Origin: Mesorhizobium sp. NZP2077
GTDB taxonomy: Bacteria; Pseudomonadota; Alphaproteobacteria; Rhizobiales; Rhizobiaceae
DNA: 64,000 nt
Direction of reading: 5' to 3'
Assembly (NCBI RefSeq): GCF_013170805.1
Contig: NZ_CP051293.1
Span: forward strand, 4,036,001-4,100,000
Shown: positions 29,472 to 41,703 of the stretch, piece by piece
How the letters are laid out: each line of letters starts with the position of its first letter
Position numbering within the stretch: position 1 is the stretch's first letter
Program-made: the position numbers and the translations under genes
The notes under the pieces: model-generated
Databases searched by the model: none
Told to the model about the DNA's origin: nothing
Seen by the model: only the letters and a program-made list of their open reading frames with translations

Positions 29472-29502
29472 GGCTGTTTCCACCCTGGATGGCGCTCGGT
29501 TT

Positions 29503-29970
29503 CTAGCTGGGTGTGGCGGATTTCAGTGCGCGCCGCAAGATGCGGTCGAGTTCGCCGAGGAACCGCGAACGGTCCTGCGGTGCGAAGCTGGCATTGTAGC
29601 CCTTGCTTTCGCCGGTCTCGCGCAGATGCTGCTTGAGGTCGCGCATGGCCACCGCCATGCCGATGGTTTCGGGCGTGAATGGCCGCCCCGTGGGCCCAAG
29701 CACGTGCGCGCCGAGCGCCACCGCGCGGGCGGCAAGCGGAATGTCGGCGGTGATCACGATGTCGTTGGTTTTTGCGTTCTCAACAATCCAGTCGTCGGCG
29801 GCGTCGGCGCCCTTGGAGACGACGACATTGCGGATCATCGGATCGCGCGATGGCCGCAAGCCGCCGTTCGAGACATAGGTGACGACGACGCCAAGACGCT
29901 CGGCGACTTTTTCGACCTCGGCCTTGACGGGGCAGGCGTCGGCATCGACGTAGATGGCAGGTGCGGGCAT
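29503..29970 (-). CDS. YaiI/YqxD family protein (DUF188)
   Basis: This 155-residue protein has the hallmarks of the family: an N-terminal IYVDADACPVKAEVEK, then TYVSNGGLRPSRDPMI, and DIVITADIPLAARAVALGAH. It has a PIN-like nuclease fold with a cluster of acidic residues. The biological role is not established. The upstream interval contains the terminator of the gfa operon. Confidence 0.9.
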   Translation of the reverse strand: MPAPAIYVDADACPVKAEVEKVAERLGVVVTYVSNGGLRPSRDPMIRNVVVSKGADAADDWIVENAKTNDIVITADIPLAARAVALGAHVLGPTGRPFTPETIGMAVAMRDLKQHLRETGESKGYNASFAPQDRSRFLGELDRILRRALKSATPS

Positions 29971-29987
29971 TGTCTCTCCGAAACGGA

Positions 29988-30015
29988 CAGGGGCCGGAAA
30001 CGTGTCCGGCCCCTG
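29988..30015. terminator. Terminator downstream of gfa
   Basis: A perfect 10-bp stem, CAGGGGCCGG pairing with CCGGCCCCTG around an 8-base loop, is followed on the minus strand by TCCGTTTCGG. It lies 19 bases after the gfa stop and should end the adhC-gfa transcript. The short T run makes it a moderate terminator. Confidence 0.75.
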
Positions 30016-30033
30016 CCTGAAATCACACGGCGC

Positions 30034-30603
30034 TCAGGCCGGCAAGGCGCCTGACTTCTTCGCCGTCCAGGTGGCGATATAATCCATCAGGCCGGGGTTG
30101 AGGCAGTCATAGGGTTCCAGCCCGATTGACTTCAATTGCGCCCGGATGCCGTCCATCCGCTTCGGATCAACACCGGATTCGATGATCGACGAGACGAAGG
30201 CGGTGAAGCCCGGCGGCGACCAGCCGTCCTCGACGAAGCGCTCCGGGTGGATGAAGGACAAGCCCTTGAACGGATGGTCGCGCTCGACCGGACCGTGCAT
30301 GTGGACGCCGCAACCGGTGCAGGCATGGCGCTGGATGAGCGCTGACGGGTCGACCACTTTCAGCTTGTCGCCGTTCTCGGTGACGGTGACGTCGCCGGTG
30401 CCAGCCACGGCAACCACCGAGAATATGGCGCCTTGCGGCTTCCAGCATTTGGTGCAGCCGCAAGCGTGGTTGTGGGCGATCTGCCCCTTGACCTTCACCT
30501 TGACCGGCTTGCTGGTGCAGGCGCAGACCAGCGTGCCGCCAGCAAAGCTCGCGCTCTCCTTGGGCAGGCCATTGTCGATTTTCGGATGCAGTTTTTCAGG
30601 CAT
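30034..30603 (-). CDS. gfa: S-(hydroxymethyl)glutathione synthase
   Basis: This 189-residue zinc protein speeds the condensation of formaldehyde with glutathione. Its CENP-V/GFA-type cysteines are visible in [23 protein letters not shown] and [20 protein letters not shown]. The ATG at 30603 is preceded by GGAGG. It is the last gene of an operon with glutathione-dependent formaldehyde dehydrogenase, so the two enzymes act in sequence. An in-frame extension to 30654 overlaps the upstream spacer and lacks a ribosome site. Confidence 0.93.
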   Translation of the reverse strand: MPEKLHPKIDNGLPKESASFAGGTLVCACTSKPVKVKVKGQIAHNHACGCTKCWKPQGAIFSVVAVAGTGDVTVTENGDKLKVVDPSALIQRHACTGCGVHMHGPVERDHPFKGLSFIHPERFVEDGWSPPGFTAFVSSIIESGVDPKRMDGIRAQLKSIGLEPYDCLNPGLMDYIATWTAKKSGALPA

Positions 30604-30631
30604 TGTCTTCCTCCCTGTTTTGTCATCTCGA

Positions 30632-30879
30632 CTAGGTCTCGACGACCACCTCATTTTCCATGAAGTGCACCTTCAACAGGCGATGCACTTCGGTCAGACT
30701 CCTCCTTGGGAACGAGCTATGCACGAGGTAAGCGATCTCACCTTGCGCCCGATCGATCTCCTCCAGATTGATCGTGACGCCCTTTTCTTCGCGAAAGCTA
30801 CGCCAAAGATCCTCGCCAAAGTTGGGTATTCGATGGATCGTCGACTTCTCAGGTTCTACGAACCGAATTCGAACTTCCT

Positions 30880-30883
<4 letters not shown>
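30632..30883 (-). CDS. Small unknown protein in the formaldehyde-detoxification operon
   Basis: This 83-residue protein starts at TTG 30883, overlapping the adhC stop (TTGA), and lies 28 bases before gfa. It has no signal or membrane helix. The sequence ([55 protein letters not shown]) reads as a compact alpha/beta domain. I do not recognise the family. The overlap, the shared strand and the absence of better frames support a real gene coupled to adhC. The TTG start lowers confidence somewhat. Confidence 0.65.
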
Positions 30884-32007
<1,124 letters not shown>

Positions 32008-32147
32008 CAGGCGTCCTCCAATGCGATTTTTTTTCCAAGGTTTCAGGTTTTATCGACACGATCAACTGGAAGCTGGTGCCGAGACTGGACCACAGCGAAG
32101 AATTGGAATCGCAAATCGATTGAAAGGCAGTGATTTGCATGGTCGGC

Positions 32148-32175
32148 TTGACCCCGCAAGCACAGGCCATAAAAG
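32148..32175 (+). promoter_or_regulatory. Candidate sigma-70-type promoter for pccA
   Basis: TTGACC (32148-32153) and TAAAAG (32170-32175) are 16 bases apart and lie about 30 bases before the pccA start. The -35 match is good and the -10 match weak, so this is only a candidate. Confidence 0.35.
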
Positions 32176-32206
32176 GAACGACCGACCGGAGGGGAATGAC
32201 CTCAGC

Positions 32207-34219
<2,013 letters not shown>

Positions 34220-34386
34220 AGATTGTTTGGAAATTCTACTCTGGCGGCCATCTGATGGCGTTTTCTGCGCTTCCCCGTTCTACTGCGTTCGCAGTAGAAC
34301 TGAGCTCACGGACCCAAACGTCCGCTGCGCTCCGGTTCTCGAAATCACCACCATATGACTCGCCAGAGCGAATTTCGAAACAATCT
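34220..34386. repeat. 167-bp nested inverted-repeat element after pccA
   Basis: The element starts at the base after the pccA stop. Outer arms: AGATTGTTTGGAAATTC (34220-34236) faces GAATTTCGAAACAATCT (34370-34386), 16 of 17 bases complementary. Pairing continues inwards through CTCTGGCG and CGCCAGAG and a CAT/ATG block, giving arms of about 35 bases. Inside lies a perfect 11-bp hairpin, GTTCTACTGCG and CGCAGTAGAAC (34277-34300). It has no coding frame or target duplication that I can see. It could fold as one long RNA hairpin and may act as a terminator or be a small mobile or mosaic repeat. Confidence 0.88.
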
Positions 34387-34506
34387 CTGGGTGGGTGAGC
34401 AGGCAATGGAAGCCTGTGGTCAGCAGTCGTTTGTGCTGGACTGGTATCGCCCGGTCCCGGACAATACATCTCCATCGACTCAGAGCCTTAGGCAGCGCGA
34501 GAAACC

Positions 34507-37500
34507 ATGGCGGATGACAGACTTCCACGCGATCCCCTGAAGCGCGAAGCAGCAATTGCTGCCGCGCGGCCGGAGGTGCCGGCGCGGCCGTTCGTCCATC
34601 TGCGCGTGCATTCGGCCTATTCGCTGCTCGAGGGCGCGCTTCAGCTCAGCAAGATCGTCGGCCACGCCGTGAAAGACGAAGCGCCTGCGATCGCCGTCAC
34701 CGACACCAACAATCTGTTCGGCGCGCTCGAGTTCGCGCAGAAGGCAGTCAAGGACGGCATCCAGCCGATCATCGGCTGCCAGATCGCGCTCGCTTTTTCT
34801 GGCGAAAACAGCGACGGCCAGCGCGACCGCCGGCGGCAAGGCCCGGAGATGCGACCGGTCGTTCTGCTCGCCGCGACGGAAGCCGGCTACTCCAATCTGG
34901 TCCGGCTTGTCAGCGGCGTCTACCTGGAAACACCTCCCGGCGAGGCGGTGCACCTGACCACCAAGACGCTGACTGGACAGAGCGATGGGCTGATCTGCCT
35001 TAGCGGCGGACCGCGCGGCCCGATCGGCAACGCCTTGAAGGAGGATCGCCGCGATCTGGCCGAGGTGCGGCTTTTGACGCTCAAGGCGCTGTTTGGCGAC
35101 CGGCTTTACGTCGAACTGGATCGCGTTGCGGGCTACGACCGGGTCATCGAACATCAGACGATCGATCTCGCCTATGCGCACGACCTTCCGCTCGTTGCCA
35201 CCAATGAGGCCTTTTTCTCCTCGCGCGACGACTATGAGGCGCATGACGCGCTGATCGCCATTGCCGAGGGCACCGTCGTTGCCGTCGATAACAGACGCCG
35301 GCTGTCGCCGGACAATTTCCTGCGCAGCCAGGCCGATATGGCAAAGCTGTTCGCCGACCTGCCGGAAGCGATCGACAACACGGTCGAGATCGCGCTGCGC
35401 TGTTCCTACTATCCAAAGACCCGCAGCCCGATCCTGCCGCGCTTCACCGGCGGCGATGCATCCGACAAGGACGCAGCCGAAAAGGCCGAGGCAGCCGAAC
35501 TCGCCCGCCAGGCGCGTGAGGGGCTCGATGCGCGGCTCGCTTTGCACGGACCGACGCCGGGCTATACGGTCGAGAAATATCGCGACCGGCTCGAATTCGA
35601 GCTCGGCATCATCGAGAAGATGAAATTCCCCGGCTACTTCCTGATCGTTGCCGACTTCATCAAATGGGCCAAGGCGCAAGGCATTCCGGTCGGACCGGGC
35701 CGTGGTTCGGGCGCCGGATCGTTGGTCGCCTATTCGACGACGATCACCGACATCGATCCGCTGCGTTTCTCGCTGCTGTTCGAGCGCTTCCTCAACCCTG
35801 ACCGCGTGTCGATGCCCGACTTCGACATCGACTTCTGCCAGGATCGCCGCGAAGAGGTGATCCGCTACGTCCAGCAGAAATACGGCCGCGACCAGGTCGG
35901 ACAGATCATCACCTTTGGTACGCTGCAGGCGCGCGCCGTGCTGCGCGACGTCGGCCGCGTGCTGCAGATGCCGTATGGTCAGGTCGACAAGCTGTCGAAG
36001 ATGGTGCCGCAGAACCCGGCCAATCCGGTCAAGCTTGCGGATGCCATCGCCAACGAGCCGCGCTTTGCCGAAGAGGCCGAGAAGGAGCCGATCGTCCAGA
36101 CGCTGCTTGACATGGCCCAGAAGCTGGAAGGCCTCTATCGCCACGCCTCGACACACGCCGCTGGCATCGTCATCGGCGACCGGCCTTTGTCGGAGCTGGT
36201 GCCTATGTACCGCGATCCGCGCTCTGACATGCCGGTCACCCAGTTCAACATGAAATATGTCGAGCAGGCCGGGCTGGTGAAGTTCGACTTCCTCGGCCTG
36301 AAGACGCTGACCGTGCTGGAGACGGCGGTAAAACTGATCCGCCGCCGCGGCACCGACATCGATCTGGCGACGATCCCGCTCGACGATCCCGATACCTACG
36401 CAATGCTGTCGCGCGGCGAGGTGGTCGGCGTGTTCCAGGTGGAAAGTGCCGGCATGCGCAAGGCGCTGATCGGCATGCGGCCCGACTGCATCGAAGACAT
36501 CATCGCGCTGGTGGCGCTCTATCGGCCGGGACCGATGGAGAACATCCCTACCTACAACGCCAGAAAGCATGGCGAGGAGGAGATGGCGTCGATCCACCCC
36601 AGGATCGACCATCTGGTGAAGGAGACGCAAGGCGTCATCGTCTACCAGGAACAGGTGATGCAGATCGCGCAGGAACTGTCCGGCTATTCGCTCGGCGAAG
36701 CCGACCTTCTGCGCCGCGCCATGGGCAAGAAGATCCGCGCCGAGATGGACAAGCAGCGCGAGCGCTTCGTCACCGGTGCTGTCGAGCGCGGCGTCAGCAA
36801 GCCGCAAGCCGACTTCATTTTCGACCTGCTGGCCAAGTTCGCCGACTATGGTTTCAACAAATCGCATGCCGCCGCCTACGCCGTGGTTTCCTACCAGACC
36901 GCCTATCTCAAGGCGCACTATCCGGTCGAGTTCCTGGCGGCATCGATGACGCTCGATATGGGCAACACCGACAAGCTCGCCGACTTCCGTCAGGATGCGC
37001 TGCGCCTCGGCATCGAGGTTCTGGCGCCGTCGGTGATGACGAGTTTCCGGCCGTTCGAGGTCGGCGAGAACCGCATCTATTATTCGATGGCGGCGCTCAA
37101 GGGCGTTGGCGACGCGGCGGTCGAGCACATCGTCGCCGTGCGCGGCGAAAAGCCGTTCAAGAATCTCGCCGATTTCTGCGAGCGGGTTGACCCGAAGATC
37201 GTCGGCAAGCGTGTCTTCGAAAGCCTGATCATGGCCGGCGCGCTTGATTGTTTCGGCCACGACCGCGCCCAGATGCTGGCCGGCGTCGAGCGGATGATGG
37301 GCCTGGCTTCGCTCGCCCAGCAGAATGCCGTTTCCGGCCAGGCCGATATTTTCGGTGCTTCGCTCGGCGCTCAGTCGCAGGCGCTCAATCTGCCGGCGAC
37401 GGATCCCTGGCTCGCCGCCGACCGGCTGCACCGCGAATTCCAGGTCGTCGGCTTCTATCTCTCGGCCCATCCGCTCGATGAATACAAGGCGGCGTTGCAG

Positions 37501-38034
37501 AAGATGCGGGTGCAGAACTGGGCGGAGTTCTCGGCCGCCGTCAAGCGTGGCGCTGCCGCCGGCCGCCTGGCCGGCACGGTGACCAGCAAGCAGGAGCGCA
37601 AGACGCGCACCGGCAACAAGATGGGCGTGGTGGCCTTTTCCGACACCTCCGGCCAGTACGAGGCTGTGCTGTTTTCCGAAGCATTGGCCCAGTACCGCGA
37701 CCTCCTCGAAGCCGGCCGCTCCGTCGTCATCACCGTCGCGGCGGAGGACAGGCCCGAGGGCGTCAATCTGCGGATCAACTCCGTACAATCGCTGGAGGAT
37801 GAGGCAAGCCGCATCCAGAAGGCGCTGCGCATTTTCGTCAGGAACGATGGGCCTGCCTCGATCATCCAATCCCAGCTCACCCAGCGCGGTGAAAGCCAGG
37901 TGAGCATTATCGTTCTCAAGGAAGAGGCGCAGGGCGAGGTCGAGATCGCCTTGCAGGGCGGCTACCGCGTCTCGCCACAGATCGCCTCGGCGATGCGTGC
38001 GGTGCCTGGCGTGGTCGAAGTGGAATTGGTGTGA
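34507..38034 (+). CDS. dnaE: DNA polymerase III subunit alpha
   Basis: The 1175-residue replicative polymerase has an N-terminal PHP domain (FVHLRVHSAYSLLEGALQLS, IAVTDTNNLFGALEF). The palm domain has GPGRGSGAGSLVAYST and the catalytic acids in MPDFDIDFCQDRREEVI. The finger region follows (FNKSHAAAYAVVSYQTAYLK), then an OB domain near the C terminus. Its length and full PHP domain indicate the main DnaE1 rather than the SOS-induced DnaE2, which would normally sit with imuA and imuB. A long open frame lies on the opposite strand but is an artefact of GC-rich coding sequence. Confidence 0.95.
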   Translation: MADDRLPRDPLKREAAIAAARPEVPARPFVHLRVHSAYSLLEGALQLSKIVGHAVKDEAPAIAVTDTNNLFGALEFAQKAVKDGIQPIIGCQIALAFSGENSDGQRDRRRQGPEMRPVVLLAATEAGYSNLVRLVSGVYLETPPGEAVHLTTKTLTGQSDGLICLSGGPRGPIGNALKEDRRDLAEVRLLTLKALFGDRLYVELDRVAGYDRVIEHQTIDLAYAHDLPLVATNEAFFSSRDDYEAHDALIAIAEGTVVAVDNRRRLSPDNFLRSQADMAKLFADLPEAIDNTVEIALRCSYYPKTRSPILPRFTGGDASDKDAAEKAEAAELARQAREGLDARLALHGPTPGYTVEKYRDRLEFELGIIEKMKFPGYFLIVADFIKWAKAQGIPVGPGRGSGAGSLVAYSTTITDIDPLRFSLLFERFLNPDRVSMPDFDIDFCQDRREEVIRYVQQKYGRDQVGQIITFGTLQARAVLRDVGRVLQMPYGQVDKLSKMVPQNPANPVKLADAIANEPRFAEEAEKEPIVQTLLDMAQKLEGLYRHASTHAAGIVIGDRPLSELVPMYRDPRSDMPVTQFNMKYVEQAGLVKFDFLGLKTLTVLETAVKLIRRRGTDIDLATIPLDDPDTYAMLSRGEVVGVFQVESAGMRKALIGMRPDCIEDIIALVALYRPGPMENIPTYNARKHGEEEMASIHPRIDHLVKETQGVIVYQEQVMQIAQELSGYSLGEADLLRRAMGKKIRAEMDKQRERFVTGAVERGVSKPQADFIFDLLAKFADYGFNKSHAAAYAVVSYQTAYLKAHYPVEFLAASMTLDMGNTDKLADFRQDALRLGIEVLAPSVMTSFRPFEVGENRIYYSMAALKGVGDAAVEHIVAVRGEKPFKNLADFCERVDPKIVGKRVFESLIMAGALDCFGHDRAQMLAGVERMMGLASLAQQNAVSGQADIFGASLGAQSQALNLPATDPWLAADRLHREFQVVGFYLSAHPLDEYKAALQKMRVQNWAEFSAAVKRGAAAGRLAGTVTSKQERKTRTGNKMGVVAFSDTSGQYEAVLFSEALAQYRDLLEAGRSVVITVAAEDRPEGVNLRINSVQSLEDEASRIQKALRIFVRNDGPASIIQSQLTQRGESQVSIIVLKEEAQGEVEIALQGGYRVSPQIASAMRAVPGVVEVELV

Positions 38035-38048
38035 TTACATACCCGGCG

Positions 38049-38930
38049 TTATGACGCCGCCACTTCAGCCGGCTGTACCGGCTTGCGCTGCAGGTTGAGC
38101 AGATTGCCCATCAGGATGAGCAGTGCGCCACCAGCGGTGAAGGCGTCGATCTGCTCGTGATAAAGCAGCCAACCGACCAGCGCCGACAGGGGCACACGCA
38201 GAAAATCCATCGGCGAAATGACGGTCGCCTCGGCATAGGTGAGCGCGCGGGCCATGCAGAAATGCGACGACATGCCGGTGAAGGCGATCAGCAGGATCCA
38301 GGGCCAGAGTTCGAGCGACGGGGTGCGCCATACGTAGAGCGCGGGGATCAGGCCGACCGCAGACTGGATGGTCAGCATCCAGAAGATGATGCGTACAACG
38401 CTGTCCGTCCGCGTCAACGACTTTACCAGCACCAACGAGATGCCAAAGCAGACCGCGGCGCCCAGCACGACGAGATGTCCCGGATCAATCGAGCCAACGC
38501 CGGGGCGCACGATGACCACGACGCCAATCAGGCCAAGCACCACTGCCGCCAGCTTTGGGCGACTCAGCCTCTCGCCCAGAAACGTCACCGCCAGGATTGC
38601 CGTCCAGATCGGCGTGGTGAATTCGATCGAGATCAGCACCGCCAGCGGAATCAGCGTCAAGGCGTAGAGCCATGCCGCCTGGCCGGTGTAGTGCACGACG
38701 TTGCGGGCAATATGGGCGAGGGGACGCTGGGTTAGCATCGCGGCAAAGCCGCCGCTCGTCAGCACCAGCGGCAAAAGGATGAGCAAGCCGATCACCGAGC
38801 GCAATTCCAGCACCTGGAAGACGTTGAGTTCGGCTGTGGTGGCGCGACCGGCGACCGACATCCCCAGAAACGAGGTAATCGACAGAGCCATCCAGAACGC
38901 GGCCTTGGGGATCGAGGGGGTGGGTGCCAT
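38049..38930 (-). CDS. EamA/DMT family transporter
   Basis: This 293-residue inner-membrane protein has about ten helices in two EamA repeats: for example AFWMALSITSFLGMSVAG, LIPLAVLISIEFTTPIWTAI, LAAVVLGLIGVVVIVRPGVG in the first and LVVLGAAVCFGISLVLVKSL, DFLRVPLSALVGWLLYHEQI in the second. These exporters or importers move small metabolites. The substrate cannot be assigned. It is convergent with dnaE, with 14 bases between stops. Confidence 0.88.
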   Translation of the reverse strand: MAPTPSIPKAAFWMALSITSFLGMSVAGRATTAELNVFQVLELRSVIGLLILLPLVLTSGGFAAMLTQRPLAHIARNVVHYTGQAAWLYALTLIPLAVLISIEFTTPIWTAILAVTFLGERLSRPKLAAVVLGLIGVVVIVRPGVGSIDPGHLVVLGAAVCFGISLVLVKSLTRTDSVVRIIFWMLTIQSAVGLIPALYVWRTPSLELWPWILLIAFTGMSSHFCMARALTYAEATVISPMDFLRVPLSALVGWLLYHEQIDAFTAGGALLILMGNLLNLQRKPVQPAEVAAS

Positions 38931-39114
38931 GGCCGTTATCTCGCAGGCCGGGGCTTCTGCCGCAATCGTTAGCTGATGTATTCTTCTGGGCCAGTCGGCC
39001 AGCCTGCGAAACGGTTATGGTGCTGGCGGAACCTGATACGGCCACGGGCGTTTAGTCCCGATATTTTGTCCGTGCTCTGCAAACCTGCCTTCCAAGATCG
39101 ACAAGGAGAGTTTC

Positions 39115-39621
39115 ATGAGACCATTCGCGCAAGTCGCGCTCGCTGGCTGCCTGGTGATCGCCGCGGGCGCAGCTCATGCCGACGAGACCAAGTTTCTCCA
39201 GTCGTTCAAGGGTAATTTCGCAGGCAAGGGCACGGTCCAGGTGACCACGGATGTGCCGAATGTCAGTGTTTCCTGCAGCTTCAAGTCGAATGCGACCTCA
39301 ACCTCGCTCTCGCTGGATGGCAATTGCCGCGGTCTCGTCGTCGTGTCGCGCGCCATCAGCGCCAATCTGAAGGTCACAGGCGCGAAATACAGCGGTATCT
39401 ATGTCGGGTCCCGCACCGGACCGGCACAGCTCAACGGCAGCCGTTCGGGCAACGCGATCAATCTTGGCATCCGCTGGGCTCAGGAGGTCAATGGCGATCG
39501 CAAGGCACGGATGACGGTGGAGAAGCGAGGCGAGAACGGCATCCGGCTGACGGTCATCGATACCGATCCGAAAACCGGCAAGAGCGTGGTGACGAGCAAG
39601 ATCGATCTGACGCGCACCTGA
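39115..39621 (+). CDS. Exported protein of unknown function
   Basis: This 168-residue protein has a signal peptide (MRPFAQVALAGCLVIAAGAA, cleavage near AHA-DE). The mature part is beta-rich with alternating polar residues (SFKGNFAGKGTVQVTTDV, SCSFKSNATSTSLSLDGNCR, KYSGIYVGSRTGPAQLNGSR), containing two Cys that could form a disulfide. It looks like a small beta-barrel or lipocalin-like periplasmic protein. AAGGAGAG precedes the start. The stop lies 16 bases from the convergent dinB stop. Confidence 0.75.
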   Translation: MRPFAQVALAGCLVIAAGAAHADETKFLQSFKGNFAGKGTVQVTTDVPNVSVSCSFKSNATSTSLSLDGNCRGLVVVSRAISANLKVTGAKYSGIYVGSRTGPAQLNGSRSGNAINLGIRWAQEVNGDRKARMTVEKRGENGIRLTVIDTDPKTGKSVVTSKIDLTRT

Positions 39622-39637
39622 CAGATCCGTATCCAGA

Positions 39638-40954
39638 TCAGTCTTCCACCGGCTCCGGCGGATGGGCATCGCGACCCCTGCCGAACGTATAGCCGGTTTC
39701 CACCGCCTTGCGGCCGAACTTGTCGCGCAGCGCATCGATGGCGCCTTCGGCCATGGCGCGCTTGCGCGATTGGACATCGACCAGATCCGGCGGGTCGGCC
39801 TTGTCGTCGTCCGAGAGGTCGCTGACGCCGATGCCGAGCAAGCGAAATTTCGTTCCGTCCGTTTCCTTGCGCAAAAGCTCCACCCCTGTCTGAAAGATGC
39901 GGTCCGCGAGCCGGGTCGGGTCGCCGAGCTGGCGGTTGCGCGTGCGCAGCTTGAAATCCTGGGTCTTCAGCTTCAGCACCACGGTGCGTCCGGCAATGCC
40001 TGACTTCTTCAGCCGCGCCGAGACCTTTTCCGAAAGGCCCCTGAGCACCGCGACCAGTTCGTCCAGCGACGCGATATCGGTGTCGAAGGTGGTTTCGGCC
40101 GATACGCTCTTGGCGTCCTGGTCGGGGTCGACGCGGCGAACGTCCTCACCGCGCGACAGCCGGTAGAGCCGGTCACCCATCGTGCCATAGCGGCGCATCA
40201 GGTCGCCACGCTCCATCTTCTGAAGCTGGCCGATGGTGCGGATGCCGTCGCGCTCCAGCGTGGCGTTGAACGCCTTGCCGACACCCCAGATCATGGTCAC
40301 CGGCTGCACCGCCAGGAAGCCGACAGCCTCGGCCTCGCCGATGACCGAAAAACCGCGCGGCTTGCGGAAGTCCGACGCGATCTTGGCGAGGAATTTGCAA
40401 TAGGAGAGGCCGGCTGAAACGGTGATGCCGATCTCCTTTTCGACGGCCAGCGCAAAGCGCGCCAGCACCACGGCCGGGGGCTGGCCGTGCAGCCGCTCGG
40501 TGCCGGCGAGGTCGAGAAACGCCTCGTCGATCGACAGCGGCTCGACCAGCGGCGTCAGCGCCTGCATCATGGCGCGCACCTCGCGGCCGACACGTACGTA
40601 TTTTTCCATGTTGGGCGGGATCACGACCGCCTCGGGGCAGGCCTCGAGCGCCTTGAACATCGGCATGGCCGAGCGCACGCCGCGGATGCGGGCGATATAA
40701 CATGCGGTGGAGACAACCCCGCGCTTGCCGCCGCCGATGATCAGCGGCTTGTCCTTGAGCGCCGGGTTGTCGCGCTTTTCGATCGCCGCGTAAAAGGCGT
40801 CGCAATCGATGTGGGCCAGATGCAGCCGGTAAAGTTCGGGATGGCGGGCAAGGCGAGGGCTGCCGCAGCGCTCGCAGCGGCGCGTTTCACCGCGCTGAAA
40901 CGTCAGGCAGTCGCGGCAAAAACCGTGATCGGGATTGTTGACAGGGGTCGCCAT
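39638..40954 (-). CDS. dinB: DNA polymerase IV (Y-family translesion polymerase)
   Basis: This 438-residue protein has an N-terminal extension with a zinc-ribbon-like CRDC...CERC motif ahead of the polymerase. The Y-family core follows: [39 protein letters not shown], the catalytic [11 protein letters not shown], and the little-finger domain through [20 protein letters not shown]. It copies past DNA lesions with low fidelity. I take the ATG at 40954, because the in-frame ATG at 40966 lies inside the LexA operator and would place the start within the regulatory site. SOS control is therefore likely. Confidence 0.92.
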   Translation of the reverse strand: MATPVNNPDHGFCRDCLTFQRGETRRCERCGSPRLARHPELYRLHLAHIDCDAFYAAIEKRDNPALKDKPLIIGGGKRGVVSTACYIARIRGVRSAMPMFKALEACPEAVVIPPNMEKYVRVGREVRAMMQALTPLVEPLSIDEAFLDLAGTERLHGQPPAVVLARFALAVEKEIGITVSAGLSYCKFLAKIASDFRKPRGFSVIGEAEAVGFLAVQPVTMIWGVGKAFNATLERDGIRTIGQLQKMERGDLMRRYGTMGDRLYRLSRGEDVRRVDPDQDAKSVSAETTFDTDIASLDELVAVLRGLSEKVSARLKKSGIAGRTVVLKLKTQDFKLRTRNRQLGDPTRLADRIFQTGVELLRKETDGTKFRLLGIGVSDLSDDDKADPPDLVDVQSRKRAMAEGAIDALRDKFGRKAVETGYTFGRGRDAHPPEPVED

Positions 40955-40960
40955 CGCTGC

Positions 40961-40975
40961 GAACATAAAGAGAAC
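40961..40975 (-). promoter_or_regulatory. LexA (SOS) box upstream of dinB
   Basis: GAAC-ATAAAGA-GAAC on the plus strand reads GTTC-N7-GTTC on the coding strand, an exact match to the alphaproteobacterial LexA operator. It ends six bases before the chosen dinB start codon. Repression by LexA and release after DNA damage would be expected. Confidence 0.85.
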
Positions 40976-41032
40976 AAAAGCAATGGTACGACAGTGCAGA
41001 GCCAGCGACAAGCTTGGCCTGGGGAGAACCGC

Positions 41033-41620
41033 ATGAGCACGACCATAGTGCCGCTGGCGCCTGAGTTCTGGCCTGAATTCGAGGACCTGTTTGGCAAGCA
41101 GGGTGCTTGCTACGGCTGCTGGTGCACGCATTTCCGGCTGGCACCGGCGGCGCGGCGCGAGAGCAGCCGCGAGCGCAACAAGGACCATATCAAGGCGCGC
41201 ATCAAAGCCGGCCCGCCACCCGGCCTGCTGGCCTTCGAGGATGGCAAGGCGGTTGGCTGGATGCAGATCGGGCCGCGCGCCGACGTGCCCGAATGGAACA
41301 ACAAGGGCAGGGGCTCGGCGCCGATCGATCCCGGCGACGCTTCCGATCCGGCCGTCTGGGCGATCTCGTGCTTTTTCATCCGCGCCAAGGCGCGCGGCAA
41401 AGGCATCACGCATCGCCTCGTCGAAGGCGGCATCGATTTCGCCCGCAGCAACGGGGCGCGGCTGGTCGAGGCCTGCCCGATCGACCTGTCGCGCGATTCG
41501 CGCTCGATCGGCCTGTTCGTCGGCTCGTCGGGGGTGTTCGAGAAGGCCGGTTTCGAGCGGCTTGTCGAACGCAAGGCGGGCCGACCGCTGATGCGGCTGG
41601 TGCTGGAGCCGATTGCCTGA
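41033..41620 (+). CDS. GNAT family N-acetyltransferase
   Basis: This 195-residue protein has the GNAT acetyl-CoA site in [20 protein letters not shown] (the Arg/Gln-x-x-Gly-x-Gly/Ala pattern as ARGKGI). It has a Cys-rich N-terminal segment, [11 protein letters not shown], typical of one subgroup, and a C-terminal [11 protein letters not shown]. It acetylates a small molecule or protein, but the substrate is unknown. GGGGAG lies ahead of the ATG at 41033. It is divergent from dinB, with the LexA box between them, so a shared SOS effect is possible but not shown. Confidence 0.88.
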   Translation: MSTTIVPLAPEFWPEFEDLFGKQGACYGCWCTHFRLAPAARRESSRERNKDHIKARIKAGPPPGLLAFEDGKAVGWMQIGPRADVPEWNNKGRGSAPIDPGDASDPAVWAISCFFIRAKARGKGITHRLVEGGIDFARSNGARLVEACPIDLSRDSRSIGLFVGSSGVFEKAGFERLVERKAGRPLMRLVLEPIA

Positions 41621-41703
41621 CTGTCATCATCTTGCAGTTGTGATGGTATTTCCCTACCAGAAGTACCGATCGATTTTTGCGTTTTGACCAACGGAGAATT
41701 GCC

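Noticed and set aside
34480..37869. Very long open frame on the minus strand opposite dnaE
   Set aside because: It is the antisense shadow of a certain dnaE gene in GC-rich DNA. Its translation is low in sense and has no domain pattern.
40955..40966. ATG 40966 as the dinB start
   Set aside because: It lies inside the LexA operator and has no ribosome site.
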